From positions 496,001-560,000 of the forward strand of contig NZ_JAAJBT010000001.1 in the NCBI RefSeq assembly GCF_011392115.1: DNA of 64,000 nt, read 5' to 3'. Positions 17,052 through 26,728 of the stretch are shown piece by piece. The number at the start of each line of letters is the position of its first letter. The stretch's first letter is position 1. Below the pieces are notes generated by a model, which saw only the letters and a list, made by a program, of their open reading frames with translations, was not told the DNA's origin and made no database searches. Origin of the DNA: Flavobacterium difficile (GTDB lineage Bacteria > Bacteroidota > Bacteroidia > Flavobacteriales > Flavobacteriaceae). Made by a program: the position numbers and the translations under genes.

Positions 17052-18215
17052 TTAAAAAACACCCTCTAATTTTTTGTTTAAAATGCCAATTTGTTTGGCC
17101 TCTATTTTTAATTTTTCTTCTAAAATAGAAGCGTAAACACTACGAAAATCAATGGAGTGTTTTAAATCGCCATTATCTAAATCTGATAAATTCGGATTTT
17201 TACCAATTAGCTGACCTTTATTGTTTCCACCAATTATAAATAGTGGTGCAGCGGTTCCGTGATCGGTTCCATTACCATTGTCTTTAACGCGTCTACCAAA
17301 TTCAGAAAAAACGACAATAGTTACATTTTGTAATATTTTCGCTTGTTTTAATTCGGAATAAAAGCTAAAAATTGCATCGTTTAATTCCGATAATTTATTT
17401 TTATGAATGGCTAGTTGATTGTCATGCGTATCAAATCCATTTAAGGAAGTGTAATATACTTTTGAATTTAAATTTCCTTTAATTAATCGCGCCATCCATT
17501 CTAAATTTTTTCCCAAACTTGTTTTTGGATAGCTGATTTCTGATTTAGAGTTGCCCAGCGCTTTTTGAATTTCTGTAGCACCTTCTGAAACCGAGTTCGC
17601 AATTTTTCTAACAAAGTCTAAATGTGGATTGTTAGAAACTTTTACCTTTTCGGTTTCGGAATTCGATTTGAATTTGTTCAAATCTTTAACCGTTATAAAA
17701 TTAGGTTCTTTTCCTTTTAAAGCTAAGTTGTCTATCGTGTCTAAATTTATTCCAGCAATTGGATTGTGTGTTTTACATTGTAAATCTAAATACCTGCCTA
17801 ACCAACCTTCATTCAAATAGTTGTTTGCATCTGAGGCTGTTTGCCAAATTTCCTGACTTCTAAAATGAGAACGATTGGGTTCCGGATAACCAACATTTTG
17901 AATTACAGATAAATGTCCATTTTGTTGTATGGTCGCAAAATCTTTTAATGCAGGATGGAATGCCATTCCTTTGTTTTTTCCAATAACATCATTTTTAGCT
18001 AAAGCAATTTTCGGACGCAAATCGTAATACAAAGGATCTTCAAAAGGGATAAATGTATTTAATCCGTCATTTCCACCATTCAGTTGAATAAAAACTACAC
18101 ATTCTTCACCAGTTATTATGGAGTTGCTTTGTCCAAATGCGTGTAAAAATTCTGGCAAAACTAACAAACCACCTGTAAATGTTCCTGTTAACGATAAAAA
18201 ATTTCTTCTATTCAT
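17052..18215 (-). CDS. DUF1501 secreted protein (Tat signal)
   Basis: This 387-residue protein has a twin-arginine signal (MNRRNFLSLTG) and the DUF1501 fold, related to alkaline phosphatase/sulfatase. Typical segments are FIQLNGGNDGLNTFIP near the N-terminus, FSEFGRRVKDN and GTDHGTAAP in the C-terminal half. DUF1501 proteins are nearly always next to DUF1800 proteins, as here (6-nt gap), and are thought to act together in the periplasm; the substrate is unknown. A Tat signal implies folding before export, often with a metal or other cofactor. Confidence 0.9.
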   Translation of the reverse strand: MNRRNFLSLTGTFTGGLLVLPEFLHAFGQSNSIITGEECVVFIQLNGGNDGLNTFIPFEDPLYYDLRPKIALAKNDVIGKNKGMAFHPALKDFATIQQNGHLSVIQNVGYPEPNRSHFRSQEIWQTASDANNYLNEGWLGRYLDLQCKTHNPIAGINLDTIDNLALKGKEPNFITVKDLNKFKSNSETEKVKVSNNPHLDFVRKIANSVSEGATEIQKALGNSKSEISYPKTSLGKNLEWMARLIKGNLNSKVYYTSLNGFDTHDNQLAIHKNKLSELNDAIFSFYSELKQAKILQNVTIVVFSEFGRRVKDNGNGTDHGTAAPLFIIGGNNKGQLIGKNPNLSDLDNGDLKHSIDFRSVYASILEEKLKIEAKQIGILNKKLEGVF

Positions 18216-18221
18216 ACCATT

Positions 18222-19607
18222 TTAAATTAATTGATATTCTGGTGTTTTAGTAATGTAATTAAATAAACGAATTACAGCTTTTTCAGCGTTTTCATTCTCA
18301 GCATCGAAATCGTATTTTAGCAGTTGCTCCATATCGTTTTGCAACTCTTCAGATGTTTGAAATAGCAGCCTATTTGTTAATTCTGAAATAATTTGTTTAT
18401 TGCTGCCTTTTTTGAAATCGATACCTACTTTAATGTTTTTAATAGTAGTTAAGTTGTCAATATCGTTTCCTTTTAGGACACTTCGATTTAACATTCTACC
18501 ATTACATAAAAAATCGGATGCATTATTTCTTTGCAAATACAATTGAGAACTTAACCAATTATTTCCGCCATCCCAACCTTTTACATTCGGTTGATTCATT
18601 AAATCCATACCTTGTTGATTTAAAAATAAGGCTATAATTGTTGACTTAACTTCTTTAATTTTTAGTTCATCAATAAGTTGTAAAATATAAACTAAAGGAT
18701 CTTTAATTTTACTTCCAGCATTGTTTTTAGAGAATTCTTCGGTAAAAATTTTTAAAAGTAAGGGTTCTATTTCAAAATTAACACTTCTAAAGTAATCGCC
18801 ATAATAAACCACTAATTCTTCATTTGGAGCATCGTAAATAAACCATTTTAATATCTTTTTAGTAATTAGATACGGAATGGCTTTTTGTTCGAAAATTATA
18901 TCTACTAAGTCATCTACTTTAAATTTTCCTTTTTTTCCTAGATAGGTGATTTCTTCTGAATCTTCAAAAAACTTTCGATATTGTGCTTCAGTTTCTCCTA
19001 ATCCTAATCCTGCTAATGCTTTTGCTCCATTTTTAATATCGGTTTCGGTATAATTTCCAATTCCTAATGTGAAAAGCTCTAAGAGTTCTCGACTTAAATT
19101 TTCGTTTATTTTTCCTTTTTTATTATCTACATTATCTAAATACCGAACCATCGCATTGGTTTTTAGAATTTTTTTAGTCAATTCTTTATAATTCCCAAAT
19201 GCGTTTTCTCGAAGGATTTGATTGTGCTGATAAATCCAATAATTTACTCTTACTTTTTGAACAGTGGAAACAAAATGATTGTGCCAAAAACAAACCATCT
19301 TTTCTCGTAAAGGAAACTCTGCAACCATCATTTTTTCTAGCCACCAAGATTTGAGTTCTAAACTCGAAAGAAATTGTTTTCTAATTATTTGTTTTTGTTC
19401 TTCGGATGTGGCAGTTTTAATTTGCTGTCTAACCGCTTTTAATTCATTTATCGATTTCGGATCATCTTCCAAAAACGACGGCATTTTAGAATCATAAGCT
19501 GCTTGAATCGATTTTTTCAGAAATACTTCGATTCCTTTTTTTTCAATTTCAAGGGCTTGTTTTCCTGAGAATCCTAAGCGTAACGACCATAGGTTTGAAT
19601 TTTTCAT
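18222..19607 (-). CDS. DUF1800 family protein
   Basis: This 461-residue DUF1800 protein shows the family blocks KMVCFWHNHFVS, NLSRELLELFTLGIGNYTE, LTDIVDIIFEQ-like and VKGWDGGNNWLSS. No signal peptide is visible, unlike many relatives, so it may travel with the Tat-exported DUF1501 partner; this is inference. It is the first gene of the DUF1800-DUF1501 pair. No promoter element matching TAnnTTTG is seen in the 113-nt gap upstream. Confidence 0.88.
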   Translation of the reverse strand: MKNSNLWSLRLGFSGKQALEIEKKGIEVFLKKSIQAAYDSKMPSFLEDDPKSINELKAVRQQIKTATSEEQKQIIRKQFLSSLELKSWWLEKMMVAEFPLREKMVCFWHNHFVSTVQKVRVNYWIYQHNQILRENAFGNYKELTKKILKTNAMVRYLDNVDNKKGKINENLSRELLELFTLGIGNYTETDIKNGAKALAGLGLGETEAQYRKFFEDSEEITYLGKKGKFKVDDLVDIIFEQKAIPYLITKKILKWFIYDAPNEELVVYYGDYFRSVNFEIEPLLLKIFTEEFSKNNAGSKIKDPLVYILQLIDELKIKEVKSTIIALFLNQQGMDLMNQPNVKGWDGGNNWLSSQLYLQRNNASDFLCNGRMLNRSVLKGNDIDNLTTIKNIKVGIDFKKGSNKQIISELTNRLLFQTSEELQNDMEQLLKYDFDAENENAEKAVIRLFNYITKTPEYQLI

Positions 19608-19720
19608 AGCTTTCCAAATTACTAATAAATTAGACGGTAGAATTAAGAAAAGGTTGAATCTTTATGAAATAGAAAACTCAACAAATTGTTAGGTTTGAAA
19701 TTAAAATATATAGCACAATT

Positions 19721-20524
19721 TTATCTTCTTCTGTTTCTTTTTATTACAGTTGTTTTTCCTCTTTTTCCTTTACGAATAACGGTTGTACCTCTTTTATTTT
19801 TGACTATAAGTGTAGTTTGACTTCTTCTAGGAACATAAATTTTTCTTGCTTTTACCACACGAACAGTATAGGTTCTATGGAAATTACTTTTATAAGCTAA
19901 ACCTCTAGAGCTAAATAAGGCAACATTTATTGGACGCCACGGTTTCCACCAAATCGGATAAGCATTCCATCTAAATGGCGAAGTATACAGTCTGTAATTT
20001 GGCGCATAAACCCATCTAACGCAAGGCCAAAACCAAACGTTTACCGTTGTTGTGTTTATATTAATTTCAGCATAAGCTGGTCCTTTACCTTTTTCTATAT
20101 TTTCAGTAAGTTCGAAAGGTTCTACAATGGCTTCTTCGCCAAAAATACTTTCATCACCAATAATTTGAAGATCTGCTTTTTCATTTCCTGTTTTTTCAAT
20201 ACCAATTGTAGCGATATCTTGTTTTTCAGTTGCGTTTAACCAAACTTGTAAGATAATAACATGGGAATCGGAATCTTGAATAGAATTTACCGAAATATAA
20301 TCCGCTTTTTCATCATTGTTCAAGTCTAAATTATGAACCGAATTACTTTCTAAATTAATTAATTTTTCAAATTCTTCTAGTGAATTAGCTTGTTTAAACA
20401 TGGCCAAAGCACCTTCTAAGTTAAAATTGTCTGCATTACTTGTAGTAGAATCTTTATCAGTTTGTGAAAAAGAAACTTGTAATCCAATAAAAAATAATGC
20501 AATGAATGAGATTAAATTTTTCAT
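19721..20524 (-). CDS. Secreted protein with Trp-rich core and basic tail, unrecognised
   Basis: This 267-residue exported protein has a signal peptide at 1-20 (cleavage after SFS), an acidic region (25-165), a Trp/Tyr-rich middle (about 165-215, VWFWPCVRW, YPIWWKPWRP), and a very basic C-terminus (about 225-267, KRGKTTVIKRNRRR). I recognise no functional family, although Trp-rich envelope proteins with basic tails recur in Flavobacteria. The basic tail could bind a negatively charged surface polymer; this is speculation. It is followed by the DUF1800 gene on the same strand after 113 nt. Confidence 0.7.
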   Translation of the reverse strand: MKNLISFIALFFIGLQVSFSQTDKDSTTSNADNFNLEGALAMFKQANSLEEFEKLINLESNSVHNLDLNNDEKADYISVNSIQDSDSHVIILQVWLNATEKQDIATIGIEKTGNEKADLQIIGDESIFGEEAIVEPFELTENIEKGKGPAYAEININTTTVNVWFWPCVRWVYAPNYRLYTSPFRWNAYPIWWKPWRPINVALFSSRGLAYKSNFHRTYTVRVVKARKIYVPRRSQTTLIVKNKRGTTVIRKGKRGKTTVIKRNRRR

Positions 20525-20581
20525 AATTATTTCTTTAAGTTTAATATTGGACGAAAAAAAAAGATAAAGGTTTAATTGGGT

Positions 20582-20977
20582 TTACTTTTCTTCCATTAAA
20601 TCTTTTAAATGAATTCGAAGGGCATTTACAGAAATACTAATTTCCCAAAATGAAATGCCAAGTGAAATTAGTAACGATAGTAAACTTACTCCAAAAACGT
20701 AAATACCAATAGTTTCGTAATTAAGAAAGAGAAGAAACATAGCAAAAACGGATAAAAACAAACACAAAACTCCAAAAAGTTGCATGTATCTGATTAAAGT
20801 AATTCGTTGATTTAGGTTTTTTATTTCAATTAAAATCGATTTGTTATGATCTTGATCGTAGTTTTTCTTCAAACTTCGAACAATTTGGGCAATGGTTAAA
20901 AAACGATTGGTATAAGCCAATAAAATTAATGATGTGGCAGAAAACAATAAAGCTGGTGTTTCTATAGATAAATTCAT
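20582..20977 (-). CDS. DUF2721 membrane protein
   Basis: This 131-residue protein has three hydrophobic segments (about 7-25, 65-85, 90-112) and the DUF2721 pattern LAYTNRFLTIAQIVRSL, then QRITLIRYMQLFGVL. The family is small, inner-membrane and of unknown function. It is separated from the secreted protein gene downstream by 57 nt on the same strand. Confidence 0.75.
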   Translation of the reverse strand: MNLSIETPALLFSATSLILLAYTNRFLTIAQIVRSLKKNYDQDHNKSILIEIKNLNQRITLIRYMQLFGVLCLFLSVFAMFLLFLNYETIGIYVFGVSLLSLLISLGISFWEISISVNALRIHLKDLMEEK

Positions 20978-21172
20978 ATTTACTTGTTGTTAGTTGTATT
21001 TGGTACTAAACATTAAAGGTACTCTATTTAACTGAAAAAAGAATGTAACTTTTTTGAGTTTTTTATTACTAATTATAAAAATTATGTGACTTTTTTAAGT
21101 GTCTCAATCTATAATTTGATCCTTACAATTGAAAAAAGTGTATCATATTTGCATCATACTAAAAACAAAATA

Positions 21173-23296
21173 ATGAAAATTATCTTAAAAAGTTTACTGA
21201 TAACTGTTGGTTTTACATCGGTTGTATTGGCTCAAGACACTACAAAAGTTAAAAAAGAAGACGGATTAAAAGAAGCTCAAATCGAAGAAGTTAAAATTGT
21301 AAAACAGAAAAAAGCGATAGAGCAGAAGCCAGATCGAACGATTTTTAATATTGCAGATCAACCGAATTTAAATTCGGGAACTTTAATGGAAACGATCAAA
21401 CAATTGCCAGGTTTGATTGCATCTGATGTAGCTGGTATGATGTATCAGGGCAAACAGTTAGATGTGTTTTTAGATGGTAGACCGTTAAATATTTCAAGTA
21501 ATGAATTGAATTCTTTCTTAGAAGGCATGCCCGCAAACTCTGTAGAACGAATTGAAGTAATTACTCAACCGGGCGCAGAATTTCCCGCTACTTCTGGTGG
21601 TGCCATTTTGAATATTATAACTAATAAAAACGCAAAAAAGTATTTAAGTGCCACTTACACTAGTAGTTCCGCTTTTAATACTTATGATAAAACGCGATAC
21701 AGAACTTACAACAGTGTTTTGTTAAACGCAAAAAATAAATATTTCGGTTGGCAATTAAATTTTGGTCAGAATTACAGAGAAAATGCAGTTTGGTCCGAGT
21801 TTTTAAATACTAGTAATCAAACCATTTTGTCTAAAACAGAAAGTGATCGTATCAACAGAACACAATTTTTAAAATCGGGGATTACCATCGATTTAAAAAA
21901 AGATAGATTATTATTAAATTATGATGTAAATAAAGCGAATAGTAATAGCGAAACAGATGGTTTTGGATTAGGATTTACAACATTAGATTTAGGAAAGTCG
22001 CATAATACAAGACAAGATGCAACGATTACTTATCAGAAAAGATTTGATGATAAAAGTCAAAAATTAGATTTTGTTTTTAATTATAACAACAATAAAAATG
22101 ATTTCAATTTGTTTTCGAACGTTTTAGGCAATACAGTTTTAGACAACTATTCCAATCAAAACTATTATAACGGAAAGTTTGATTATTCACAAGGGTTAAA
22201 AATATTAGATGAAGGAAAAGTTAGTTTTGGAGCTTTGTATGAGAAATTACTTTTTGAAGCGGAAAATTTCAACACGAAAAATTTAGAGTACGAACGAGTT
22301 ACAGCAGCCACTTATTTAGAATTTCAAGCCAAATACAATAAGTTCGATTTTATTTTAGGTTCTCGTGCAGAAAAATATGAAATTGGAGGAAAAACGAATA
22401 CTACAGACTTAATTCCTTTCGATCAATTAAGATGGTTTCCAAATGCAACCATTCAATACAATGTTACCTCTCAAATTTTCTTGAATGTCAATTACAACAA
22501 AAAAATTACATTGCCTTCCACATCGGCTTTAAATCCGAACAATACCACTTATCAAAATCAAAACATTAATACAGTTGGAAATCCGAATTTACAACCTACT
22601 ATTTTTGATAATTTTGAAGTTAAAATTAGCGCTTTTGATTATGCTTATATTGGTTATAATTTAAGTAATGCTACCAATCAAGTAGTACAACAGGTGCGAT
22701 TAAATGGCAATGTTGTTCAAAATAGTAACTTTAATGTTTCAGAAGTTAAAATTCATAACTTCAATTTTGCATTGCCTTTGCCTTACATGCTTTTTACAAA
22801 AGGTTTAAAAGAAACAATGAAGTTCGATTTTAATCCAGATAAAATTAACTTTTTATACTTATATACAGGATATCAATTGCATCAAATTCCGAATTTAGAA
22901 ACCAAAGGTTTTTGGAATTTTAACTTGATGTCGCAAATCGTTTTGCCAAAAGAAATAAAATTTATTACCGAATTTGGTACGATTACATCAGGTGGAAATT
23001 ATTTTTATTTTGTAGCCGATAAACCTTTTAATAATTATATTGATGTAACCTTCAGTAAAAAATTCTTAAACGATCAATTGACACTTACCATTTTTGGAGA
23101 TGATATTTTTAATATGAATAGAAGTTATTTTAGACCAGTAAACGAACCTTTATTATCATACAATAAAAACGATACTCGAAAATTCGGATTTACCCTTAAT
23201 TACAAATTACCAACTAAAAATAAAGCGGCAAAAATAGAGCAAAACATATTGAAAGAAGATAAAAAAGAAGAAGGCGGAACAGTTATTGGGAATTAA
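21173..23296 (+). CDS. TonB-dependent receptor, outer-membrane beta-barrel family
   Basis: This 707-residue outer-membrane receptor starts at the ATG at 21173, which gives a clear signal peptide (KIILKSLLITVGFTSVVLA). A TonB plug domain follows (about 50-165: TLMETIKQLPGL, RPLNISSNELNSFL, SVERIEVITQPGAEF). A large beta-barrel of the PF14905 type continues to the C-terminus. No N-terminal carboxypeptidase-like domain and no neighbouring SusD lipoprotein are present, so a role in metal-chelate or small-molecule uptake is more likely than polysaccharide import; the substrate is unknown. A near-consensus CATATTTG lies at 21144-21151. The 3' end overlaps the convergent gene by 14 bp. Confidence 0.9.
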   Translation: MKIILKSLLITVGFTSVVLAQDTTKVKKEDGLKEAQIEEVKIVKQKKAIEQKPDRTIFNIADQPNLNSGTLMETIKQLPGLIASDVAGMMYQGKQLDVFLDGRPLNISSNELNSFLEGMPANSVERIEVITQPGAEFPATSGGAILNIITNKNAKKYLSATYTSSSAFNTYDKTRYRTYNSVLLNAKNKYFGWQLNFGQNYRENAVWSEFLNTSNQTILSKTESDRINRTQFLKSGITIDLKKDRLLLNYDVNKANSNSETDGFGLGFTTLDLGKSHNTRQDATITYQKRFDDKSQKLDFVFNYNNNKNDFNLFSNVLGNTVLDNYSNQNYYNGKFDYSQGLKILDEGKVSFGALYEKLLFEAENFNTKNLEYERVTAATYLEFQAKYNKFDFILGSRAEKYEIGGKTNTTDLIPFDQLRWFPNATIQYNVTSQIFLNVNYNKKITLPSTSALNPNNTTYQNQNINTVGNPNLQPTIFDNFEVKISAFDYAYIGYNLSNATNQVVQQVRLNGNVVQNSNFNVSEVKIHNFNFALPLPYMLFTKGLKETMKFDFNPDKINFLYLYTGYQLHQIPNLETKGFWNFNLMSQIVLPKEIKFITEFGTITSGGNYFYFVADKPFNNYIDVTFSKKFLNDQLTLTIFGDDIFNMNRSYFRPVNEPLLSYNKNDTRKFGFTLNYKLPTKNKAAKIEQNILKEDKKEEGGTVIGN

Positions 23297-24188
23297 TTTT
23301 TTGGTTTAAATACTCAGATAGTTTTGCTGCTCCGGCTTCATTCAAATGATCGGCATCGTAAAAGTCTTCGTTAGTAAATAAATTCGATTGTAAGAAATTG
23401 AAGTACGAGCAGTTACTGTTCTTTTTTACAAGATACGAAATGGTTCGCATTGTTTTTTCTAACTGAATCGTACTTAAGTTATTGTAATAAGAGCGATGTG
23501 TTGGTGTGGTGATGAATAGTATTTTTATGTTGTTTTTTCGACAAATTGCTATCATTTCGCATAACGCGTTTAAATTCTTTTTATAAAGTGAAAAGTTTTT
23601 AACCGTATGTTTTTTAGCGGTGAATTTCCCTTTAAATTCTTTTTTATTTTCTGTTTTAAAGCGAATTCCAAAACCCAAATTTGATGAGGTTAGGTAAGAT
23701 TTTTTTAAAACATAATGTTTTATGGCTTTTTTAAAATGCAATGAAACGTCGTTATTTAAGGTTTCAAAATTATCGGTAAATCTATATTTGTTTTCGAAAC
23801 CATAATATAATACATAGTTTTTAACTCGCCATTTTTCAACATCAGTTTCTAAAGTTTCAAAAAGACTGAAGTAAGAAATCGGAACTATAATAGTTTTTAG
23901 ATTTTTAAGTTTTGGTTGCTGGGTTTTTAAAATTTCTAAATCTAGATCTAAAGTTTGCGAAACATAAGCCGCATTAAATGTGTTTTTCGAAAAATACGTA
24001 GGATTTAAACCATAAAAAGTATGCGAACTTCCTAAAATTAATGTGTTGATTTTGTTTTTGTTTTGGTTTAAATACTCTTTTTTTAATTGATAATCATTTG
24101 GAATCTTTCGGATAGCAATTTCTAAGACCAAAAAGAAAAGCACAATTGGTACTATAATTTTTAATAAATGAAAAAAAAATTGTTTCAT
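23283..24188 (-). CDS. Membrane-anchored SGNH-like protein
   Basis: This 301-residue protein has one N-terminal transmembrane segment (about 9-27), then a globular domain that looks like a divergent SGNH hydrolase: LILGSSHTFYGLNP (block I-like, Ser in GSSH) and DADHLNEAGAAKLSEYL (block V, Asp and His). The asparagine/glycine blocks are less clear. The region around KILFITTPTHRSYY also fits. Membrane SGNH proteins of this kind often act in glycan O-acylation, but no acyltransferase is adjacent. It starts immediately after the stop codon of the YdeI-like gene, with no gap, so they share a transcript. Confidence 0.65.
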   Translation of the reverse strand: MKQFFFHLLKIIVPIVLFFLVLEIAIRKIPNDYQLKKEYLNQNKNKINTLILGSSHTFYGLNPTYFSKNTFNAAYVSQTLDLDLEILKTQQPKLKNLKTIIVPISYFSLFETLETDVEKWRVKNYVLYYGFENKYRFTDNFETLNNDVSLHFKKAIKHYVLKKSYLTSSNLGFGIRFKTENKKEFKGKFTAKKHTVKNFSLYKKNLNALCEMIAICRKNNIKILFITTPTHRSYYNNLSTIQLEKTMRTISYLVKKNSNCSYFNFLQSNLFTNEDFYDADHLNEAGAAKLSEYLNQKINSQ

Positions 24189-24755
24189 TTATCTCGATTT
24201 TATATTATTCTCGCAAAGCGAAATGATTTCTGAAATTCTATTTTGTCTGGTTTCTTCTCTTTTAGCTTGATTTAGCCAATACAAATAGCTTTTTTTATAG
24301 CTTTTACTGAAGTTGTTGTAATTTTCAAAAGCATTTGGTTTTTGTTGAAAAGCTGCTTGTAAGTCTTCCGGGATTTCTAAGTTTTCAACCGCATCTAAAC
24401 TTTCCCAAGAACCGTTTTGTTTGGCAGTTTCAATTTTTTTTAAACCACTTTCATACATTAAATTTTGAGCGATTAACTCTTCGATATAGTCTTTATTGAC
24501 TTTACTCCAAACGCTTTTGTCTTTTCTTGGTGTAAAGGTTTGTTTTCTGCTATGTTCATCAATTTTACGCACTGTTGAATCGATCCAGCCATAACAAATG
24601 GCAACTTTTACCGCTTCTTCCCAGCGCATGCTTTCCGTTTCACTGGAAACTTTATGAAATACCAATTCAACTGCTGTATGCAAACTGTGATTTTCATGTA
24701 GCCATGCTCGCCATTCCGAGTCGTTTTTAAAATAGAGTAGTGGTTTGGTTGTCAT
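24189..24755 (-). CDS. YdeI/OmpD-associated-like protein
   Basis: This 188-residue soluble protein matches the YdeI-like family: SEWRAWLHENH, then VKVAICYGWIDSTVRKID, SRKQTFTPRKDKSVWSKVNK, and a C-terminal FSKSYKKSYLYWLNQAKREETR. The biochemical role is unknown. The start is taken at ATG 24755. An earlier in-frame ATG at 24785 lies upstream of a perfect TATATTTG promoter element (24771-24764), inside the htpG terminator, so it is unlikely to be used. Confidence 0.85.
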   Translation of the reverse strand: MTTKPLLYFKNDSEWRAWLHENHSLHTAVELVFHKVSSETESMRWEEAVKVAICYGWIDSTVRKIDEHSRKQTFTPRKDKSVWSKVNKDYIEELIAQNLMYESGLKKIETAKQNGSWESLDAVENLEIPEDLQAAFQQKPNAFENYNNFSKSYKKSYLYWLNQAKREETRQNRISEIISLCENNIKSR

Positions 24756-24763
24756 TTTTCTTT

Positions 24764-24771
24764 CAAATATA
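24764..24771 (-). promoter_or_regulatory. -7 element for YdeI-like gene
   Basis: TATATTTG on the minus strand matches TAnnTTTG. It starts at the T-tract of the htpG terminator and lies 8 nt before the chosen ATG, so the transcript is nearly leaderless. Confidence 0.55.
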
Positions 24772-24808
24772 AAAAAATCCTGCATGAGTTTTAAATTCTT
24801 GCAGGATT
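24771..24808 (-). terminator. Terminator after htpG
   Basis: A 9-bp stem (AATCCTGCA / TGCAGGATT) is followed by T residues on the minus strand. Confidence 0.8.
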
Positions 24809-24816
24809 AAATTGTG

Positions 24817-24837
24817 ATTCTGAAATAAATTCAGAAT
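24817..24837 (+). repeat. 21-bp interspersed palindrome, copy 3
   Basis: Perfect 8-bp arms ATTCTGAA / TTCAGAAT surround loop ATAAA, followed by GATAAA. It is very similar to copy 2 at 9984-10004. It lies between the htpG stop codon and its terminator. Confidence 0.6.
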
Positions 24838-24847
24838 GATAAAAGCT

Positions 24848-26728
24848 TTATTTTAATGTTTCAAAACTTCTTTTTACAAAAGCGGTTAATTCTTCACCTT
24901 TTAATAAACCTTGAGATAATTTAGCTAAATCTAACGCGTTTTTTACTAATTCTTTTTGAGCATCATCTTTAGCTTGTAAAATAGAAGTGGCTAATTCCGA
25001 ATTGGCATTTACCACTAAATTATACATTTCAGGCATATTACCCATTCCGAACATGCCGCCACCACTGCTTTGACTCATTTCTTTCATACGGCGCATGAAT
25101 TCCGGTTGGGTAATGATAAATGGTGTCGCATCGCTATCTAACGATTCTAATTGTACCGAATACGCTTTAGGAATTACTGCTTCTAATGACGTTTTCAATG
25201 TTTCTTTTTCAGTATCTGATAATTTCGAAATTTGAATTTCTTCTTTATTTATTAATTTATCGATAGGATCGGCATCTACACGAGCAAAAGTTAAATTCTC
25301 ATTATCCGCTTCTAATTTCTGAATTAAATGAGATACAATTGGGGAATCTAACAATAACACTTCATAACCTTTTGCTTTAGCAATATCGATATAACTGTGT
25401 TGTGTTTCTTTATTAGACGCATATAAGATGACTAATTTGCCGTCTTTATCGGTTTGTAAATCTTTAGTAGCTTCTTTTAATTCGGCTAAAGTATAATGTT
25501 TGTTTTCTGTTGTTGGATATAAAACGAAATCGCCTGCTTTTTCATAAAATTTCGGTTCTGAAAGCATTCCGTATTCTAATACAATTTTAATGTCATTCCA
25601 TTTAGCTTCGAAATCTTCACGGTTTTCGTTAAATAAGGCTTTTAATTTATCCGCCACTTTACGAGTAATGTAATTTGAAATTTTCTTCACATTACTATCC
25701 GCTTGTAAACCAGAACGCGATACGTTTAATGGAATGTCCGGAGAATCTACAACTCCTTTTAACATTAATAAAAATTCAGGTACAATTCCTTCAACATTAT
25801 CCGTTACAAAAACCTGATTTTGGTACAATTGAATTTTGTCTTTCTGAATTTGTAAATCGGATCCTAATTTAGGGAAATATAAAATACCGGTTAAGTTAAA
25901 CGGATAATCTACATTTAAGTGAATATTAAATAAAGGCTCTTCAAATTGAGTTGGGTATAATTCTCTGTAAAAACTTTTATAATCTTCGTCTTTTAATTCA
26001 GAAGGTTGTTTGGTCCAAGCCGGATTTGGATTGTTGATAAAATTATCTACATCTATATATTCAGGTTTGTAATCGTCCCCTGCATCTTCAGGTTTAGGTA
26101 ATGCCTCTTTTTTTGTTCCGAATTTAATCGGAATTGGCATAAATTTATTGTATTTCGTAAGTAATTCACGGATTTTAAATTCTTCTAAAAACTCTAGAGA
26201 ATCTTCTGCTATGTGTAATACAATTTCAGTTCCTCTATCTGTTTTATCATGAGGTTCTAAGGTGAATTCTGGACTACCATCGCAAGTCCAATGTGCTGCT
26301 GGTTCGTCTTTGAAAGATTTGGTAAAAATCTCTACTTTAGAAGCAACCATAAAAGCAGAATAAAATCCTAAACCAAAATGACCAATAATTCCAGAATCTT
26401 TTGCAGATTCTTCATATTTGTTTAAAAATTCTTCGGCTCCAGAAAACGCCAGTTGATTGATATATTTTTCCACTTCGTCTGAAGTCATACCAATTCCTTG
26501 ATCGATAATGTGAAGTTTTTTCCCTTCTTTGTCTATTTTAATTTCAATTATAGGGTTGCCATATTCTGTTTTGGCTTCACCAATGCTTGTTAAATGTTTT
26601 AATTTTAAGGTGGCATCGGTTCCATTAGAAATTAATTCTCTCAAGAAAATTTCATGGTCACTATATAGAAACTTCTTGATTAGGGGAAATATGTTTTCAA
26701 CCGAAACATTAATTTTTCCTGATGTCAT
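24848..26728 (-). CDS. htpG: Molecular chaperone HtpG (Hsp90)
   Basis: This 626-residue bacterial Hsp90 folds and remodels cytosolic client proteins with ATP. The GHKL ATP site is intact: ELISNGTDA (31-39), DQGIGM (76-81) and GHFGLGFYS (116-124). The middle-domain segment YFPKLGSDLQIQKDKIQLYQ and the catalytic-loop region SRSGLQADSNVKKISNYI are also present. There is no C-terminal MEEVD tail, as expected for bacteria. Length is normal. It is monocistronic with its own terminator; no heat-shock inverted repeat (CIRCE) is visible upstream. Confidence 0.97.
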   Translation of the reverse strand: MTSGKINVSVENIFPLIKKFLYSDHEIFLRELISNGTDATLKLKHLTSIGEAKTEYGNPIIEIKIDKEGKKLHIIDQGIGMTSDEVEKYINQLAFSGAEEFLNKYEESAKDSGIIGHFGLGFYSAFMVASKVEIFTKSFKDEPAAHWTCDGSPEFTLEPHDKTDRGTEIVLHIAEDSLEFLEEFKIRELLTKYNKFMPIPIKFGTKKEALPKPEDAGDDYKPEYIDVDNFINNPNPAWTKQPSELKDEDYKSFYRELYPTQFEEPLFNIHLNVDYPFNLTGILYFPKLGSDLQIQKDKIQLYQNQVFVTDNVEGIVPEFLLMLKGVVDSPDIPLNVSRSGLQADSNVKKISNYITRKVADKLKALFNENREDFEAKWNDIKIVLEYGMLSEPKFYEKAGDFVLYPTTENKHYTLAELKEATKDLQTDKDGKLVILYASNKETQHSYIDIAKAKGYEVLLLDSPIVSHLIQKLEADNENLTFARVDADPIDKLINKEEIQISKLSDTEKETLKTSLEAVIPKAYSVQLESLDSDATPFIITQPEFMRRMKEMSQSSGGGMFGMGNMPEMYNLVVNANSELATSILQAKDDAQKELVKNALDLAKLSQGLLKGEELTAFVKRSFETLK

